A DNA stretch of 43,290 nucleotides from Clostridium sartagoforme AAU1 (GCF_000401215.1 NZ_ASRV01000026.1:1-43290); one strand, 5' to 3'; counted from the first letter of the stretch, positions 7,599-18,544 are shown. The notes: generated by a model not told the origin, from the sequence alone. Numbers and translations: made by a program.

Positions 7599-8822
7599 AT
7601 GAAAAAATTTAACAAAGTTGTACTAGCTTATTCTGGAGGTCTTGATACTTCAATAATCATTTCTTGGCTTAAAGAAAATTATGGCTGCGAAGTTATTGCT
7701 GTTGTTGGAAATGTTGGACAAAAAGATGAATTAATAGGCTTAGAAGAAAAAGCAATTAAAACTGGGGCATCAAAGTGTTATATCGAAGATTTAACTTCTG
7801 AATTTGTTAATGATTATATTTTTCCAACTATTCAAGCTAATGCAATTTATGAAGGAAAATATCTTTTAGGGACTTCTTTTGCAAGACCTATTATAGGAAA
7901 AAGATTAGTTGAAATTGCACTTGCTGAAGGTGCAGATGCAATTTGCCATGGTTGTACTGGTAAAGGAAATGATCAAGTTAGATTTGAACTTGCTGTTAAA
8001 GCCTTTGCACCAGATATGGATATTATAGCTCCTTGGAGAATTTGGGATATTAAATCAAGAGAAGAAGAAATAGAATATGCTTTAGATAGAAAGATTCCTA
8101 TTTCAATAAGTTATGAAACTAATTATAGCAAGGATAAGAACTTATGGCATTTAAGTCATGAAGGTTTAGATTTAGAAGATCCAAATAACGAACCTAAATA
8201 CGATAAAATCTTAGAATTATCTAATACTTTAGAAAATGCTCCAGATAAAGCAACTTATATTACATTAAAATTTGAAAAAGGTATTCCAGTTGCACTAAAT
8301 GGTGAAGAAGTAGATGGTGTTACATTAATAGAAAAACTTAATAAAATTGGTGGAGAAAATGCCATTGGAATAATTGATATGGTTGAAAATAGATTAGTTG
8401 GTATGAAATCAAGAGGTGTTTATGAAACTCCAGGTGGAACTATCCTATATAGAGCTCATAAAGATCTTGAAGAAATTTGTCTTGATAAAGAAACTTCTCA
8501 TTATAAAGAGTTAGTTGCTTTAAAATTTGCAGAATTAGTTTACAACGGTCAATGGTTTACTCCACTTAGAGAGGCACTTTCAGCCTTTGTAAGTAAGACT
8601 CAAGAAACTGTAACTGGTGAAGTAAAACTTAAATTATATAAGGGAAATATAATTAATGCTGGAATGACATCTCCTTATTCATTATATAGTGAAGAATATG
8701 CAACCTTTGGTGAAGATGCTGTATATGATCAAAAAGATTCTGCTGGTTTTATAAATTTATTTGGTCTACCTATAACTGTTAAAGCAAAAATGAATGAAGC
8801 TTTAAAAAAGGCTGGTAAGTAA
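7599..8822 (+). CDS. argG: Argininosuccinate synthase
   Basis: A 407-residue cytoplasmic enzyme that joins citrulline and aspartate with ATP. The pyrophosphatase P-loop AYSGGLDTS (about 9-17) is intact, as are the citrulline/aspartate-binding [13 protein letters not shown] (about 113-125) and APWR segments. It is the first gene of the arginine operon, with AAGGGGGC before the ATG, and argH starts one base after its stop. Expression likely follows the promoter and ATAATTAT motifs at 7449-7506. Confidence 0.97.
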   Translation: MKKFNKVVLAYSGGLDTSIIISWLKENYGCEVIAVVGNVGQKDELIGLEEKAIKTGASKCYIEDLTSEFVNDYIFPTIQANAIYEGKYLLGTSFARPIIGKRLVEIALAEGADAICHGCTGKGNDQVRFELAVKAFAPDMDIIAPWRIWDIKSREEEIEYALDRKIPISISYETNYSKDKNLWHLSHEGLDLEDPNNEPKYDKILELSNTLENAPDKATYITLKFEKGIPVALNGEEVDGVTLIEKLNKIGGENAIGIIDMVENRLVGMKSRGVYETPGGTILYRAHKDLEEICLDKETSHYKELVALKFAELVYNGQWFTPLREALSAFVSKTQETVTGEVKLKLYKGNIINAGMTSPYSLYSEEYATFGEDAVYDQKDSAGFINLFGLPITVKAKMNEALKKAGK

Positions 8823-8823
8823 A

Positions 8824-10224
8824 ATGAAGCTTTGGGGTGGACGTTTTGAAAAAGGAGTTAATTCATTAGTTAATGACTTTAATTCTTCAATTAGAACAGA
8901 TTCAAGAATGTATAAAGAAGATATTCTTGGTAGCTTAGCTCATGTAAAAATGTTAGGAAGACAAAATATTATTTCTAATGAAGATAGTATAAAAATAGCA
9001 GAAGGTTTAGAAACAATTTTAAAAAGATTAGAAAATGGAGTTATAAAAATTAATGAAGCATCTGAAGATATTCATAGCTTTATAGAGGAAACTTTAACTT
9101 ATTATATAGGTGAAGAAGGTAAAAAACTTCACACTGGAAGAAGTAGAAATGATCAGGTTACTTTAGACACTAAGCTATATCTAAAAAAATATCTTATAGA
9201 TATTGCAAATGATATTATTTCTCTTCAAGAAACACTTTATAAAAAGGCAAAAGAAAATATTTATACTATAATGCCTGGATATACACATATGCAAAAAGCA
9301 CAACCAATTACATTTGCTCATCATCTTCTTGCCTATTGTGAAATGTTTAAAAGAGATTTAAGCAGGCTGCTTGATTGCTATAAAAGATTGGATGAAATGC
9401 CTTTAGGAAGTGGAGCTCTTGCAACTTCTACTTATAATATAGACAGGCTTTCAGTAGCAAATGATTTAGGCTTTGCTTCTATTACACTAAACAGCTTAGA
9501 TTCTGTTTCTGATAGAGATTATGCAATAGAGTCATTATCAAATTTATCTATGATAATGATGCATCTATCAAGATTTTCTGAAGAAATTATTATTTGGGCC
9601 ACTAATGAATTTAATTTTATAGAATTATCTGATGAATATAGTACAGGTAGTAGTATTATGCCTCAAAAGAAAAATCCAGATGTTGCTGAACTAGTAAGAG
9701 GTAAAACAGGAAGAGTTTATGGAGACTTAATAACTCTTCTTACTGTTATGAAGGGACTTCCACTAGCTTATAACAAAGATATGCAAGAAGATAAAGAAGC
9801 ATTATTTGATGCTTTAGATACAGTAACTATATCTCTTAGGACTTTTAATGGAATGTTAGACACATTAAAAATTAACAAAGAAACTATGAAAAAAGGCGCT
9901 TCTATGGGATTTACAAATGCTACAGATGTTGCTGATTATTTAGTGAAAAATAATGTACCCTTTAGAACTGCTCATGAAATAGTTGGTGAAATAGTTCTTT
10001 ATTGTATAAAAGAAAATATTGCAATTGATGATCTTTCATTAGATAAGCTTAAGGAGTTTTCTCTTGTTTTTAAAGAAGACATATATGAAGCAATTAGTTT
10101 AACAACTTGTGTTGAAGAAAGAAAAGTATTAGGTGGACCTAGCTCCTCTTCAGTTAAAATACAGCTAGATTTACTTTTAAAATCAATAGAAAGTACTAAG
10201 GAGGCATTACAATGCTTAAAGTAG
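8824..10224 (+). CDS. argH: Argininosuccinate lyase
   Basis: A 466-residue member of the fumarase/aspartase superfamily, releasing arginine and fumarate. The signature [12 protein letters not shown] (about 276-287), with its mobile-loop serine, is complete; TGRSRNDQV (about 100-108) is the substrate-binding segment and [10 protein letters not shown] carries the catalytic His. It begins 2 bases after argG, the ribosome binding site being inside argG, and its last 13 bases overlap argC. Confidence 0.97.
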   Translation: MKLWGGRFEKGVNSLVNDFNSSIRTDSRMYKEDILGSLAHVKMLGRQNIISNEDSIKIAEGLETILKRLENGVIKINEASEDIHSFIEETLTYYIGEEGKKLHTGRSRNDQVTLDTKLYLKKYLIDIANDIISLQETLYKKAKENIYTIMPGYTHMQKAQPITFAHHLLAYCEMFKRDLSRLLDCYKRLDEMPLGSGALATSTYNIDRLSVANDLGFASITLNSLDSVSDRDYAIESLSNLSMIMMHLSRFSEEIIIWATNEFNFIELSDEYSTGSSIMPQKKNPDVAELVRGKTGRVYGDLITLLTVMKGLPLAYNKDMQEDKEALFDALDTVTISLRTFNGMLDTLKINKETMKKGASMGFTNATDVADYLVKNNVPFRTAHEIVGEIVLYCIKENIAIDDLSLDKLKEFSLVFKEDIYEAISLTTCVEERKVLGGPSSSSVKIQLDLLLKSIESTKEALQCLK

Positions 10225-11246
10225 GAATAATTGGTGCAACTGGATATGTAGGCGCTGAATTAATTAGACTTTTACTAAATCATTCTAAAGTTACTATTGA
10301 AGCTATAAGTTCAATTTCTTATGAAGGTGAAGAAATTTCTTCTATATATAAAAACTTTTATGGAGTTACAAACTTAATATGTGAAAATCAAGAAGAAGTT
10401 ATAGAAAAATGTGATGTAATATTTGCTGCTTTGCCTCATGGGCTTAGTGAAGAAATTGCAGAACTTGTTAATAAAAACAATAAAATCCTTATAGATCTTG
10501 GAGCTGATTTTAGATTAAACAATGAATATGAGTATGAAAGATGGTATGGAAAAAAGTTTTTATATAAGAATCTTCACAAAAGTAGCATTTATGCCCTACC
10601 AGAGCATAATAGAGAAAAAATTAAAGAACATAAAATAATTGCTAATCCTGGATGCTATCCAACATCAATAGAGCTTGGGTTAATGCCATTATTAAAAAAT
10701 TCATTAATTAAACTAGATAATATAATCTGTGATTCAAAATCTGGAGCTACTGGAGCAGGTAGAGGACTTACTTTAAAATCACACTATGCTGAATTAAACG
10801 AAAACTTTTCCCCATATGGAATAGGAAGTCATAGACATATCCCAGAAATAGAACAATGTCTTTCAGATATAGCTGAGGAAGAAGTAAAAATAACTTTTAC
10901 TCCTCACCTACTTCCAATAAATAGAGGTATTTTATCAACAATTTATTGTACTCCAAATAAAGAAGTTAATATTAAAGAGATTCATAAATTATACTGTGAC
11001 TTTTATAAAAATGAATCCTTTATAAATGTTCTTGAACTTGGAGATATAGCTTCTATTAAAGATGTTAAATATACTAACAATTGTAATATATCACTACACT
11101 TAAACCATAGAGGTGATGGCTTAATAATAGTAAGTACTATAGACAATATGATAAAAGGCGCTGCAGGACAAGCAATTCAAAATATGAATATTATTTTAGG
11201 ATTAAAAGAAACAGAAGGACTTAAATTAGTTGCAACATGCAACTAA
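10212..11246 (+). CDS. argC: N-acetyl-gamma-glutamyl-phosphate reductase
   Basis: A 344-residue NADPH enzyme that reduces N-acetylglutamyl phosphate to the semialdehyde. Rossmann motif GATGYVG (8-14), catalytic cysteine C148 in NPGCYPT, and the SGATGAGRG loop are visible. It starts inside the end of argH, 7 bases after AAGGAGG. The gene is followed by a 25-bp intergenic hairpin before argJ, which may alter readthrough. Confidence 0.96.
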   Translation: MLKVGIIGATGYVGAELIRLLLNHSKVTIEAISSISYEGEEISSIYKNFYGVTNLICENQEEVIEKCDVIFAALPHGLSEEIAELVNKNNKILIDLGADFRLNNEYEYERWYGKKFLYKNLHKSSIYALPEHNREKIKEHKIIANPGCYPTSIELGLMPLLKNSLIKLDNIICDSKSGATGAGRGLTLKSHYAELNENFSPYGIGSHRHIPEIEQCLSDIAEEEVKITFTPHLLPINRGILSTIYCTPNKEVNIKEIHKLYCDFYKNESFINVLELGDIASIKDVKYTNNCNISLHLNHRGDGLIIVSTIDNMIKGAAGQAIQNMNIILGLKETEGLKLVATCN

Positions 11247-11249
11247 TTT

Positions 11250-11321
11250 AGTTCACAATTCACAGTGCACAGTTATTTTTTTAGTTGATTCTTTACAACT
11301 GTGAACTGTGAATTGTGAACT
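11250..11321. repeat. 25-bp inverted repeat between argC and argJ
   Basis: Arms 11250-11274 and 11297-11321 are complementary with one mismatch, separated by 22 T-rich bases. They are composed of the words AGTTCACAATTCACAG and CTGTGAATTGTGAACT. There is no T-tract after the right arm, so it is not a standard terminator; it starts 3 bases past the argC stop. It belongs to the intergenic repeat family found at 4289-4375 and elsewhere. Confidence 0.85.
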
Positions 11322-11349
11322 GCCAACTAAATAAAAAGGGGGTTTTCAA

Positions 11350-12570
11350 TTGCAATTAATAAATAATAAAGGTATTACTGCTCCTCAAGGTTTCCTTGCA
11401 TCTGGAATCCATTGTGGGCTTAAAAAAAATAATTTGAAGTTAGATTTAGCCCTTATATACTCAAATGTTCCAGCTACCGCTGCTGGTATTTATACTAAAA
11501 ATAAAGTTAAAGGGGCTCCTATATATATAACTAAAGATCATCTATCAAATAAAAAGGCTCAAGCCATCATAATAAATAGTGGAAATGCTAATACCTGTAA
11601 TGGTGAGGATGGATTAGCTAAAGCTAAAAAAATGACTGAACTTCAAGCTAAAGCTCTTAAATTAAAAGCTAATGATGTTTTAGTGGCATCTACAGGGGTA
11701 ATAGGCATCCCTCTTAATATAGATGCTATAAAAAATGGCATACCCTTACTTACTGAAAGATTATCTAAGGATGGCTATGAAGATGCTGCAACTGCAATAA
11801 TGACAACAGACACATACAAAAAGCAGCTAGCTTTTGAATTTACTATTGATGATAAAAAAATAACTATAGGTGCAATGGCAAAAGGTTCTGGAATGATAGA
11901 ACCAAACATGGGTACAATGCTTTCATTTATAACTACTGATTTGAATATTTCCGGAGAAATGCTTCAAGAAGCTTTAAAAGAAAGTACTAAAATTAGCTAT
12001 AACAGGGTAAGTGTTGATGGAGATACTAGCACAAATGACATGGTATTAGTAATGGCTAACGGATTAGCCAATAATAAAAAAATCCAAGAAAAAGATTCTA
12101 ATTACTACTTATTTTTAGAGGTTTTAAATACTCTTAATATAACTTTAGCAAAAATGATAGCTAAAGATGGTGAAGGTGCTAGTAAACTAATTGAATGTAT
12201 AGTTTACAATACTAAATCACTTAAAGATGCTGAAGTATTGTCTAAAAGTGTTATTAATTCACCATTAGTAAAAACAGCTATCTTTGGAAGTGATGCTAAT
12301 TGGGGCAGAATTTTATGTGCTCTTGGATATTCTGGTATAAATATAAATCCTAATAAAGTAGATTTATCATTTAAAAGTTCAGTAGGAATAATAGATGTTT
12401 GCAAAGGTGGCATGGGATTATCCTTTGATGAGGTAAAAGCAAAAGAAATATTATTAAATGATGAAATAACTATTTATATAAATATGAATACTGGTCAATA
12501 TTCTTCTACAGCTTGGGGCTGTGATTTAAGCTATGACTATGTAAAAATCAATGGCGATTATAGAAGCTAA
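11350..12570 (+). CDS. argJ: Bifunctional ornithine acetyltransferase / N-acetylglutamate synthase
   Basis: A 406-residue enzyme that recycles the acetyl group from N-acetylornithine to glutamate, so no separate ArgA/ArgE is needed. The self-cleavage site lies in EPNMGTML with the nucleophile threonine at T189; GNANTCNG (about 78-85) and STGVIGIPL (about 114-122) are family motifs. The start is TTG at 11350-11352, 7 bases after GGGGG; no ATG is better placed. The gene follows the argC hairpin and precedes argB by a few bases. Confidence 0.95.
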   Translation: MQLINNKGITAPQGFLASGIHCGLKKNNLKLDLALIYSNVPATAAGIYTKNKVKGAPIYITKDHLSNKKAQAIIINSGNANTCNGEDGLAKAKKMTELQAKALKLKANDVLVASTGVIGIPLNIDAIKNGIPLLTERLSKDGYEDAATAIMTTDTYKKQLAFEFTIDDKKITIGAMAKGSGMIEPNMGTMLSFITTDLNISGEMLQEALKESTKISYNRVSVDGDTSTNDMVLVMANGLANNKKIQEKDSNYYLFLEVLNTLNITLAKMIAKDGEGASKLIECIVYNTKSLKDAEVLSKSVINSPLVKTAIFGSDANWGRILCALGYSGININPNKVDLSFKSSVGIIDVCKGGMGLSFDEVKAKEILLNDEITIYINMNTGQYSSTAWGCDLSYDYVKINGDYRS

Positions 12571-12587
12571 AGAAAGGTGTGTATATT

Positions 12588-13442
12588 TTGAACTACATTG
12601 AACATGCAAAAGTATTAACACAAGCACTACCATATATTCAATCTTTATCTGGAAAAATAGTTGTAATAAAATACGGTGGAAATGCAATGACAAGTGATGA
12701 ACTTAGAAAAAGTGTAGCAACTGATATTGTTTTACTTCAATGTGTTGGTATAAAACCAGTTATAGTTCATGGTGGAGGTCCACATATTTCAGAATTTTTA
12801 AATAAAATAGGAAAAGAAAGTAAGTTTATTGATGGACTTAGATATACAGACAATGAAACTGTAGAAATTGTAAAAATGGTTTTAGGTGGGAAAGTTAATA
12901 AAGACTTAGTTAGCTTAATAGAAAGCACAGGGGGAAAAGCACTTGGCCTTTGTGGTATGGATGGATCATTTATTAAAGCTAAAAAAATAGAAAAATCTGT
13001 TGATCTTGGATATGTTGGAGAAATAACTAGTATAGACATAAATATTATAAATACAGCTATTGAATCTGGCTATATTCCTGTAATTGGATCAATTGCAATA
13101 GGTGAAGATTGTACTCAAGTATATAATATAAATGCTGATATTTGTGCTTCAAAAATATCCTCGGCACTAAAAGCTGAGAAATTAGTTTTATTAACAAACG
13201 TTCCTGGATTAATGATAGATCCAAGTGATGAATCTACATTAATATCATCCTTAAAACCACATGAAGTGAAAAAACTACAAATGGATGGAATAATTAAAAA
13301 TGGAATGATTCCTAAAATAGATTGCTGTGTAGAAGCTGTAAGAATGGGAGTGAAAAAGGCACATATAATAGATGGCACACTTCCCCACTCAATACTATTA
13401 GAACTTCTTTCAAAAGAAGGTATAGGAACAATGATATATTAG
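12588..13442 (+). CDS. argB: N-acetylglutamate kinase
   Basis: A 284-residue amino-acid kinase that phosphorylates N-acetylglutamate. It shows KYGGNAM, VHGGGPHI and a C-terminal DGTLPHS segment. Initiation is probably at the TTG at 12588-12590 (NYIEHAKVLTQALPYIQ); an in-frame GTG at 12579 lies within the AAAGGTG ribosome binding site and would add three residues. In many species this is the arginine-feedback step, but the N-terminal extension typical of strongly inhibited hexameric forms is not obvious. The stop lies 11 bases before argD. Confidence 0.94.
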   Translation: MNYIEHAKVLTQALPYIQSLSGKIVVIKYGGNAMTSDELRKSVATDIVLLQCVGIKPVIVHGGGPHISEFLNKIGKESKFIDGLRYTDNETVEIVKMVLGGKVNKDLVSLIESTGGKALGLCGMDGSFIKAKKIEKSVDLGYVGEITSIDINIINTAIESGYIPVIGSIAIGEDCTQVYNINADICASKISSALKAEKLVLLTNVPGLMIDPSDESTLISSLKPHEVKKLQMDGIIKNGMIPKIDCCVEAVRMGVKKAHIIDGTLPHSILLELLSKEGIGTMIY

Positions 13443-13453
13443 GAGGTTTTTAT

Positions 13454-14611
13454 ATGTCAACTGATTTATCTTTAATGTCTACTTACTCATATCTACCTGT
13501 AAATTTAATTAAAGGAAATGGATGTTTTCTTTATGATGATAAAAACAATGAATATTTAGATTTTACAAGTGGAATTGGTGTAAATAGTCTTGGTTATTGT
13601 AATTCAAAATGGGTTGAAGCCATTAGTAATGCTGCTTCTACTCTACAACATATATCAAATATATTTTTAAATAAAACAACTTTAAATCTGGCTGATAAAA
13701 TAACTAGTCTATCTGATATGAGTAAGGTATTCTTTTGCAATTCTGGAGCTGAAGCAAATGAAGGTGCTATTAAATTAGCTAGAAAATATAGCTTTGATAA
13801 GTATGGAAATAAAAGAAATAAAATATTAACATTAAAACAGTCCTTTCATGGAAGAACATTAGCAACCTTAACTGCTACTGGACAAGATAAATTTCATAAC
13901 TACTTCTTCCCTTTTGTTGAAGGTTTTGACTACTTTAGTGCAAATGATATAGAAGATTTTAAAGAAAAGCTTTCTAATGATGTTTGTGCAGTTATTATGG
14001 AATCAATTCAAGGTGAAGGTGGAGTTTATCCCCTTGACTATGAATTTGTAAATGAAGTTTATAAAATATGCAACAAACAGGACATTCTTATGATTTTTGA
14101 TGAAGTTCAATGTGGAATAGGACGAACTGGAAAGCTATTTGGATATGAACATTACAATATCAAGCCTGATATTGTAACTATAGCTAAAGGACTTGGAGCT
14201 GGATTACCTATTGGAGGATTTTTATGTAATGAAAATTTGTCAAATGTTTTCAAAGCTGGTGATCATGGTACAACCTTTGGTGGAAATCCAGTAGCTTGTG
14301 CTGGTGCATTAGTAGTTTTGAACAATATATGTACTCAAGAGAAATTAAATGAAATCACCGAAAATGGTGAATATCTTATGAATTCACTAAAGAATATAAA
14401 TTCTAATTTAATTAAAGATATAAGGGGCAAAGGACTGATGATAGGAATAGAAACAGAAATACCATCATCAGAAATACAACAAAAAGCCTTAGAAAAAGGG
14501 CTTCTACTACTAACTGCTGGTAAAAACGTAGTTAGACTACTTCCTCCTCTTGTAATAACAAAAGATGAAATTAAGAAAGCAGTGGAAATACTAAAATCAA
14601 TTTTTATTTAA
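13454..14611 (+). CDS. argD: Acetylornithine aminotransferase
   Basis: A 385-residue PLP enzyme (class III aminotransferase) converting N-acetylglutamate semialdehyde to N-acetylornithine. The PLP lysine is K245 in TIAKGLGAG; NSGAEANEGAIKLAR (about 96-110) and DEVQCGIGRTG (about 216-226) are clear. The ATG at 13454 sits 7 bases after AGGAGG. The frame is open further upstream within argB, but that extension has no ribosome binding site or family similarity. The 14612-14862 spacer to argF holds a small hairpin and a repeat. Confidence 0.95.
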   Translation: MSTDLSLMSTYSYLPVNLIKGNGCFLYDDKNNEYLDFTSGIGVNSLGYCNSKWVEAISNAASTLQHISNIFLNKTTLNLADKITSLSDMSKVFFCNSGAEANEGAIKLARKYSFDKYGNKRNKILTLKQSFHGRTLATLTATGQDKFHNYFFPFVEGFDYFSANDIEDFKEKLSNDVCAVIMESIQGEGGVYPLDYEFVNEVYKICNKQDILMIFDEVQCGIGRTGKLFGYEHYNIKPDIVTIAKGLGAGLPIGGFLCNENLSNVFKAGDHGTTFGGNPVACAGALVVLNNICTQEKLNEITENGEYLMNSLKNINSNLIKDIRGKGLMIGIETEIPSSEIQQKALEKGLLLLTAGKNVVRLLPPLVITKDEIKKAVEILKSIFI

Positions 14612-14765
14612 TTCACAACTATAAAAAATTCAGAATATAAAGGCTACGATAAATAGACATGTTTCATAAGCTAAATAGCTACGCAAAGAAATAATTGGTG
14701 AGGGAAATTTAAAACTTAGTTAAGTGTAGCATATTCCCTGTTCTCTGTTACTTTATTCCAAAAAC

Positions 14766-14813
14766 TGAAAACTGTGAATTGTGCACTGTGAACTGAAAAA
14801 TGCTTCGCATTTT
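14766..14813. repeat. Intergenic repeat plus small hairpin before argF
   Basis: AAAACTGTGAATTGTGCACTGTGAACTG-type words (14766-14796) are preceded by CCCTGTTCTCTGTTAC and followed by the 7-bp hairpin AAAATGC-TTC-GCATTTT (14797-14813). The order of the two vocabularies is the same as at 39150-39200 and 40440-40500. The hairpin is too weak to call a terminator with confidence. Confidence 0.6.
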
Positions 14814-14862
14814 ATATCAATTGTTAATCGTTAATTGTTAATAAAAAAAAGGGGGGCTTTTA

Positions 14863-15783
14863 ATGAATAAAGACTTATTAAAAATGGAGGATTTATCTAA
14901 AGATGAAATTCTTGATATTTTAAATCTTGGGGATCAATTAAAATATGAATTAAAGCATAATATTACACATCATCATCTTAAAGGAAAAACACTTGGAATG
15001 ATTTTTGAGAAATCTTCGACTAGAACTAGAGTTTCTTTTGAAGTTGGTATGTATCAACTTGGAGGTTACCCATTATTTTTAAGTTCAAATGATTTACAAA
15101 TTGGACGTGGGGAACCTATCCAAGATACAGCTAGGGTATTATCTAGGTATTTAAATGGAATAATGATAAGAACATTCTCTCAAAATGAAGTAGCAAGTTT
15201 AGCTGAATGTTCAAATATTCCTATAATAAATGGGCTTACAGATGACGAACACCCTTGTCAAGTTTTAGCTGATTTAATGACTATACGAGAAAAGAAAAAT
15301 ATTTTAGATGGATTAAAAGTTGCTTATATAGGAGATGGAAATAATATGGCTCAATCTCTTATTATTGGCTGCTTGACTGTTGGAATGAATATTTCATTAG
15401 CAATACCTGATGACTATATGGTAACAGATTATTATATAAATAAAGGTAATGAGATCGCTAAAAATAATGATTTAACTTTTAAAATAGTTAATAACCCGAG
15501 AGAAGCTGTTCTAGATGCAGATGTAGTAATTACTGATGTTTGGGCAAGTATGGGAAAAGAAAAAGAGGTTAATGAAAGAATGATGGCTTTTAAAGGATAT
15601 CAAGTTAATTCTGAACTTATGACTCTTGCCAAGAATGATGCTATTGTACTACATTGTTTACCTGCTCATAGAGAAGAAGAAATAACCGAAGAAATTCTTG
15701 AAAAACATTCAGATACGATTTTTGAAGAAGCTGAAAATAGACTTCATGTTCAAAAAGCAATATTAGTTAGACTTATGAAATAA
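14863..15783 (+). CDS. argF: Ornithine carbamoyltransferase
   Basis: A 306-residue enzyme that makes citrulline from ornithine and carbamoyl phosphate. The carbamoyl-phosphate motif SSTRTR (about 51-56), DDEHPCQ (about 126-132), and the ornithine motif HCLPAHR (about 268-274) are complete. It is biosynthetic rather than part of a deiminase cluster, since argGHCJBD precede it and no arcA/arcC is present. A 251-base gap after argD suggests partly independent expression; the start follows AAGGGGGGC. Confidence 0.95.
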   Translation: MNKDLLKMEDLSKDEILDILNLGDQLKYELKHNITHHHLKGKTLGMIFEKSSTRTRVSFEVGMYQLGGYPLFLSSNDLQIGRGEPIQDTARVLSRYLNGIMIRTFSQNEVASLAECSNIPIINGLTDDEHPCQVLADLMTIREKKNILDGLKVAYIGDGNNMAQSLIIGCLTVGMNISLAIPDDYMVTDYYINKGNEIAKNNDLTFKIVNNPREAVLDADVVITDVWASMGKEKEVNERMMAFKGYQVNSELMTLAKNDAIVLHCLPAHREEEITEEILEKHSDTIFEEAENRLHVQKAILVRLMK

Positions 15784-15803
15784 AACCCACTGAAAATGAA
15801 AGA

Positions 15804-15862
15804 ATGAAAAAGTGAAGAGTGAAAGAGTTGAGGAAAAAATCATTAACTTTTCACTCTTTCAC
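15804..15862. repeat. Imperfect inverted repeat after argF
   Basis: AGTGAAGAGTGAAAGAG on the left faces CTTTTCACTCTTTCACT on the right. No T-tract follows, so its role in ending the argF transcript is uncertain. A second hairpin (CTTTGATATTT with AAATATCAAAG) lies at 15912-15946. Confidence 0.5.
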
Positions 15863-16014
15863 TATTCGCTAATAAATTGCTTTGTGACTTTTCTATTACA
15901 AACTTGCCAATCTTTGATATTTATTGTAGGATATAAAATATCAAAGAATATTATATGAAATCCATCATATAATTGAATGTAGCCTTTGCTTGATTTTAAT
16001 TGGAGGTGTATATT

Positions 16015-17187
16015 TTGGCAAAAAGAACTTTATTATCTGCAAGCATGGTATTATTGTTACTTTTAAATAATACTAATATAGCATTTGCAGAACCTAATTC
16101 TTCGGAAACACAAGTTATCCAAGATAATAAAGTTAAATATGAACAATTAGATGAGGATACTTTAGAGCTAGATACTGAAATAGCTAAATTAAATATTGAA
16201 ATAGAAGGTCTTAATTCTAAGCTAGATGAAAATAACTCTGAAATCCAAGATACTGAAAATGAAATAACAACTATTAACCATAAAATTGAAGAAGCAAAGC
16301 TAGAAATTGAGGACAAGCAAAAAACTATTGATGGACGTGTTCGTTCCATGTATAAAAGTAATATGGCTACAGATATGATTGTTTATTTAATAACTTCTGA
16401 AAATATATTTGATATGTTGGATAGAGTCCAAACCATGAGTAAAATAATTTCAGTAGACAAAGAAATGATTTTAGAAGTAAATGAGAAAAGAGAATCTCTT
16501 GATAAAAATGCAAATGAAATTCAAAAAAAACAAGATAATTTGCTTCAATTAAAAAAATCTATTGAAACTAATTTAAATGAAGTAAATAATAAAAAAGAAA
16601 CTCAACAAAAACTTTTAGATGAATTAAACTCAAGAAAAGATGAAATTATGGCTATAATTGAAGTAAATGAAGAAAATTTAGTTTCTTATCCATTGTCAAT
16701 TATAAACTCAGATTCCTCATCAATTTCTGAAATTCAAAATGCTATTAATACACTACAATATATGTTGCCTCAACTTAACAGTAATTATGTCATAGATTTA
16801 GTAAATGCTGCTATTGATTCTGGTAATTATATAATTTCTTTAAGCGAAAGTAATCAGGCAACTTCCAATTCAGTGGAAAATTCCAGTGGGTATTTATCTA
16901 CATATTCTATGATTGCAACAGCTTATACTGGACATGGCATTACTGCAATGGGTCTTAAGCCTGTCCGTGATCCTAATGGATTAAGCACAGTTGCTATTGA
17001 TCCAAGTGTTATTCCTTTAGGTTCTAAAGTTTATGTTGAAGGTTATGGCTATGCTATTGCTTCAGATACAGGCGGCGCAATTAAAGGAAATAAAATAGAT
17101 GTTTATATGAATTCTAATGAAGAATGCTTTGCTTTTGGTCGAAGAACAGTTACAGTCAATGTTATTGCATACCCTGGACAATGGTAA
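16015..17187 (+). CDS. Secreted coiled-coil protein with C-terminal 3D domain
   Basis: A 390-residue exported protein. A signal peptide (residues 1-26, hydrophobic LSASMVLLLLLN, likely cut after AFA) is followed by a long charged coiled coil (about 35-215) as in PcsB/CwlO-like wall proteins, then a linker and a 3D domain (about 300-390). The three aspartates of the domain's name are within VAIDPSVIPLG, SDTGGAIKG and NKIDVYM. 3D domains have the double-psi barrel of lytic transglycosylases, so peptidoglycan cleavage or binding at division sites is likely. The start is TTG 16015-16017, 7 bases after GGAGGTG; an upstream in-frame TTG lies on the ribosome binding site. Confidence 0.87.
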   Translation: MAKRTLLSASMVLLLLLNNTNIAFAEPNSSETQVIQDNKVKYEQLDEDTLELDTEIAKLNIEIEGLNSKLDENNSEIQDTENEITTINHKIEEAKLEIEDKQKTIDGRVRSMYKSNMATDMIVYLITSENIFDMLDRVQTMSKIISVDKEMILEVNEKRESLDKNANEIQKKQDNLLQLKKSIETNLNEVNNKKETQQKLLDELNSRKDEIMAIIEVNEENLVSYPLSIINSDSSSISEIQNAINTLQYMLPQLNSNYVIDLVNAAIDSGNYIISLSESNQATSNSVENSSGYLSTYSMIATAYTGHGITAMGLKPVRDPNGLSTVAIDPSVIPLGSKVYVEGYGYAIASDTGGAIKGNKIDVYMNSNEECFAFGRRTVTVNVIAYPGQW

Positions 17188-17263
17188 ATATCTAAAACTC
17201 AATATACAGATATTAAAAGCTAAATATTAAGTTTGAATACTAATTTAATTTATAAGTAAAAAT

Positions 17264-17325
17264 AAAGGATGTAGTTTAAGGGGTTTTTATTAGTTATCTA
17301 ATAAAACTATATATCTACATCCTTT
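17264..17325. terminator. Bidirectional two-stem terminator between the 3D gene and ackA
   Basis: The outer 11-bp stem AAAGGATGTAG/CTACATCCTTT (17264-17274 with 17315-17325) encloses an inner 9-bp stem TTTTATTAG/CTAATAAAA with a TTAT loop. T-rich runs follow on both strands. It serves the converging 3D-domain and ackA transcripts. Confidence 0.65.
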
Positions 17326-17344
17326 TATATATAAGTATTGAGAG

Positions 17345-18544
17345 CTAAATATTATTTAGAACTTCTAATGTTTCATTTGCTATCATTAGTTCCTCGTTAG
17401 TTGGAATAACAAATACTTTAACTTGAGAATCTTCAGTACTTATTTCAACTATCTCTCCTCTTACGTCATTCCACTTATCATCAATTTTTATTCCTAAGAA
17501 ATCCATTCCTTCTAAACAAGATTTTCTTGTTATACTTGAATTTTCACCTATACCTGCTGTGAAGATAATTGCATCTACTCCACCCATATGTGCAGCATAA
17601 GCAGCTATTTGACCTCTTATTCTGTAATAAAAAATATCTAAAGCTAATTTTGCTCTTCTATTTCCCTCTAATGCAGATTTTTCTAAATCTCTAAAATCTG
17701 AACTAACTCCAGATATCCCTAATACTCCTGACTTTTTATTAAGAGAATCACTTGCTTCTTCTGGCGTATATCCACACTCCTCAATTAAGAATGTGGATAT
17801 TGATGGATCAATATTACCGCATCTTGTTCCCATAGCTATTCCAGCAAGAGGAGTAAAGCCCATAGAAGTATCTATAGATTTACCATCTTTTATTGCACAT
17901 ATACTAGCTCCATTTCCTAAATGACAACTAATTATTTTCATATCTTTAATATCTCTGTTTAATACTTCTCCAAGCTTTTGTGAAACATATTTATGAGAAG
18001 TTCCATGAAATCCATATTTTCTTATACCATATTTCTCATACAAACTATACTCTATAGGATATATATAAGCTTCCTGTGGCATAGTTTGATGGAATGCAGT
18101 ATCAAATACTGCTATCATAGGAGTATTTGGCATTAATTCTTTACATGCTTTTATTCCTGTTATATTAGGTGGATTATGAATTGGTGCTAATTTTATACAT
18201 TCCTCTAAATGACATAAAACTTCATCATCTATAAGAACTGAATTAGAATATTTTTCTCCACCATGAACTACTCTATGGCCTACAGCATAAATTTCATTTA
18301 TATCTTGTATAACACCATATTTTTTATCCAGCAATGTTTCCAGAACTATATTAATAGCCTCTTTATGATTTGTGAATTTTCCATTTACAACATACTTTTT
18401 TCCGATAGGATTCTTATGAGTTAATACAGAGTCAGCTAAGCCAATTCTTTCAACTAAACCTTGGCACATAACCTCCTCAGTATTCATCTCTATTAGTTGA
18501 TATTTTAATGATGAACTTCCACAATTAATAACTAGTATTTTCAT
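17345..18544 (-). CDS. ackA: Acetate kinase
   Basis: A 399-residue enzyme that makes ATP and acetate from acetyl phosphate. Signatures: [13 protein letters not shown] (about 4-16), HRVVHGGE (about 89-96), GFHGTSH (about 178-184), and the late ATP site GIGENS. It lies 18 bases after pta. Together they give the main substrate-level phosphorylation of an anaerobe and here directly follow a thiolase module that produces acetyl-CoA. Confidence 0.97.
   Translation of the reverse strand: MKILVINCGSSSLKYQLIEMNTEEVMCQGLVERIGLADSVLTHKNPIGKKYVVNGKFTNHKEAINIVLETLLDKKYGVIQDINEIYAVGHRVVHGGEKYSNSVLIDDEVLCHLEECIKLAPIHNPPNITGIKACKELMPNTPMIAVFDTAFHQTMPQEAYIYPIEYSLYEKYGIRKYGFHGTSHKYVSQKLGEVLNRDIKDMKIISCHLGNGASICAIKDGKSIDTSMGFTPLAGIAMGTRCGNIDPSISTFLIEECGYTPEEASDSLNKKSGVLGISGVSSDFRDLEKSALEGNRRAKLALDIFYYRIRGQIAAYAAHMGGVDAIIFTAGIGENSSITRKSCLEGMDFLGIKIDDKWNDVRGEIVEISTEDSQVKVFVIPTNEELMIANETLEVLNNI

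Noticed and set aside
13322..13453. N-terminal extension of argD reaching into argB
   Set aside because: No similarity to ArgD and a perfect AGGAGG lies before the ATG at 13454.
15912..15946. 11-bp hairpin before the 3D-domain gene as a terminator
   Set aside because: No T-tract follows on either strand, so it is not called as one.
15996..16349. Minus-strand open frame opposite the 3D-domain gene
   Set aside because: Serine-rich shadow of the coiled-coil codons; no start signal or family likeness.
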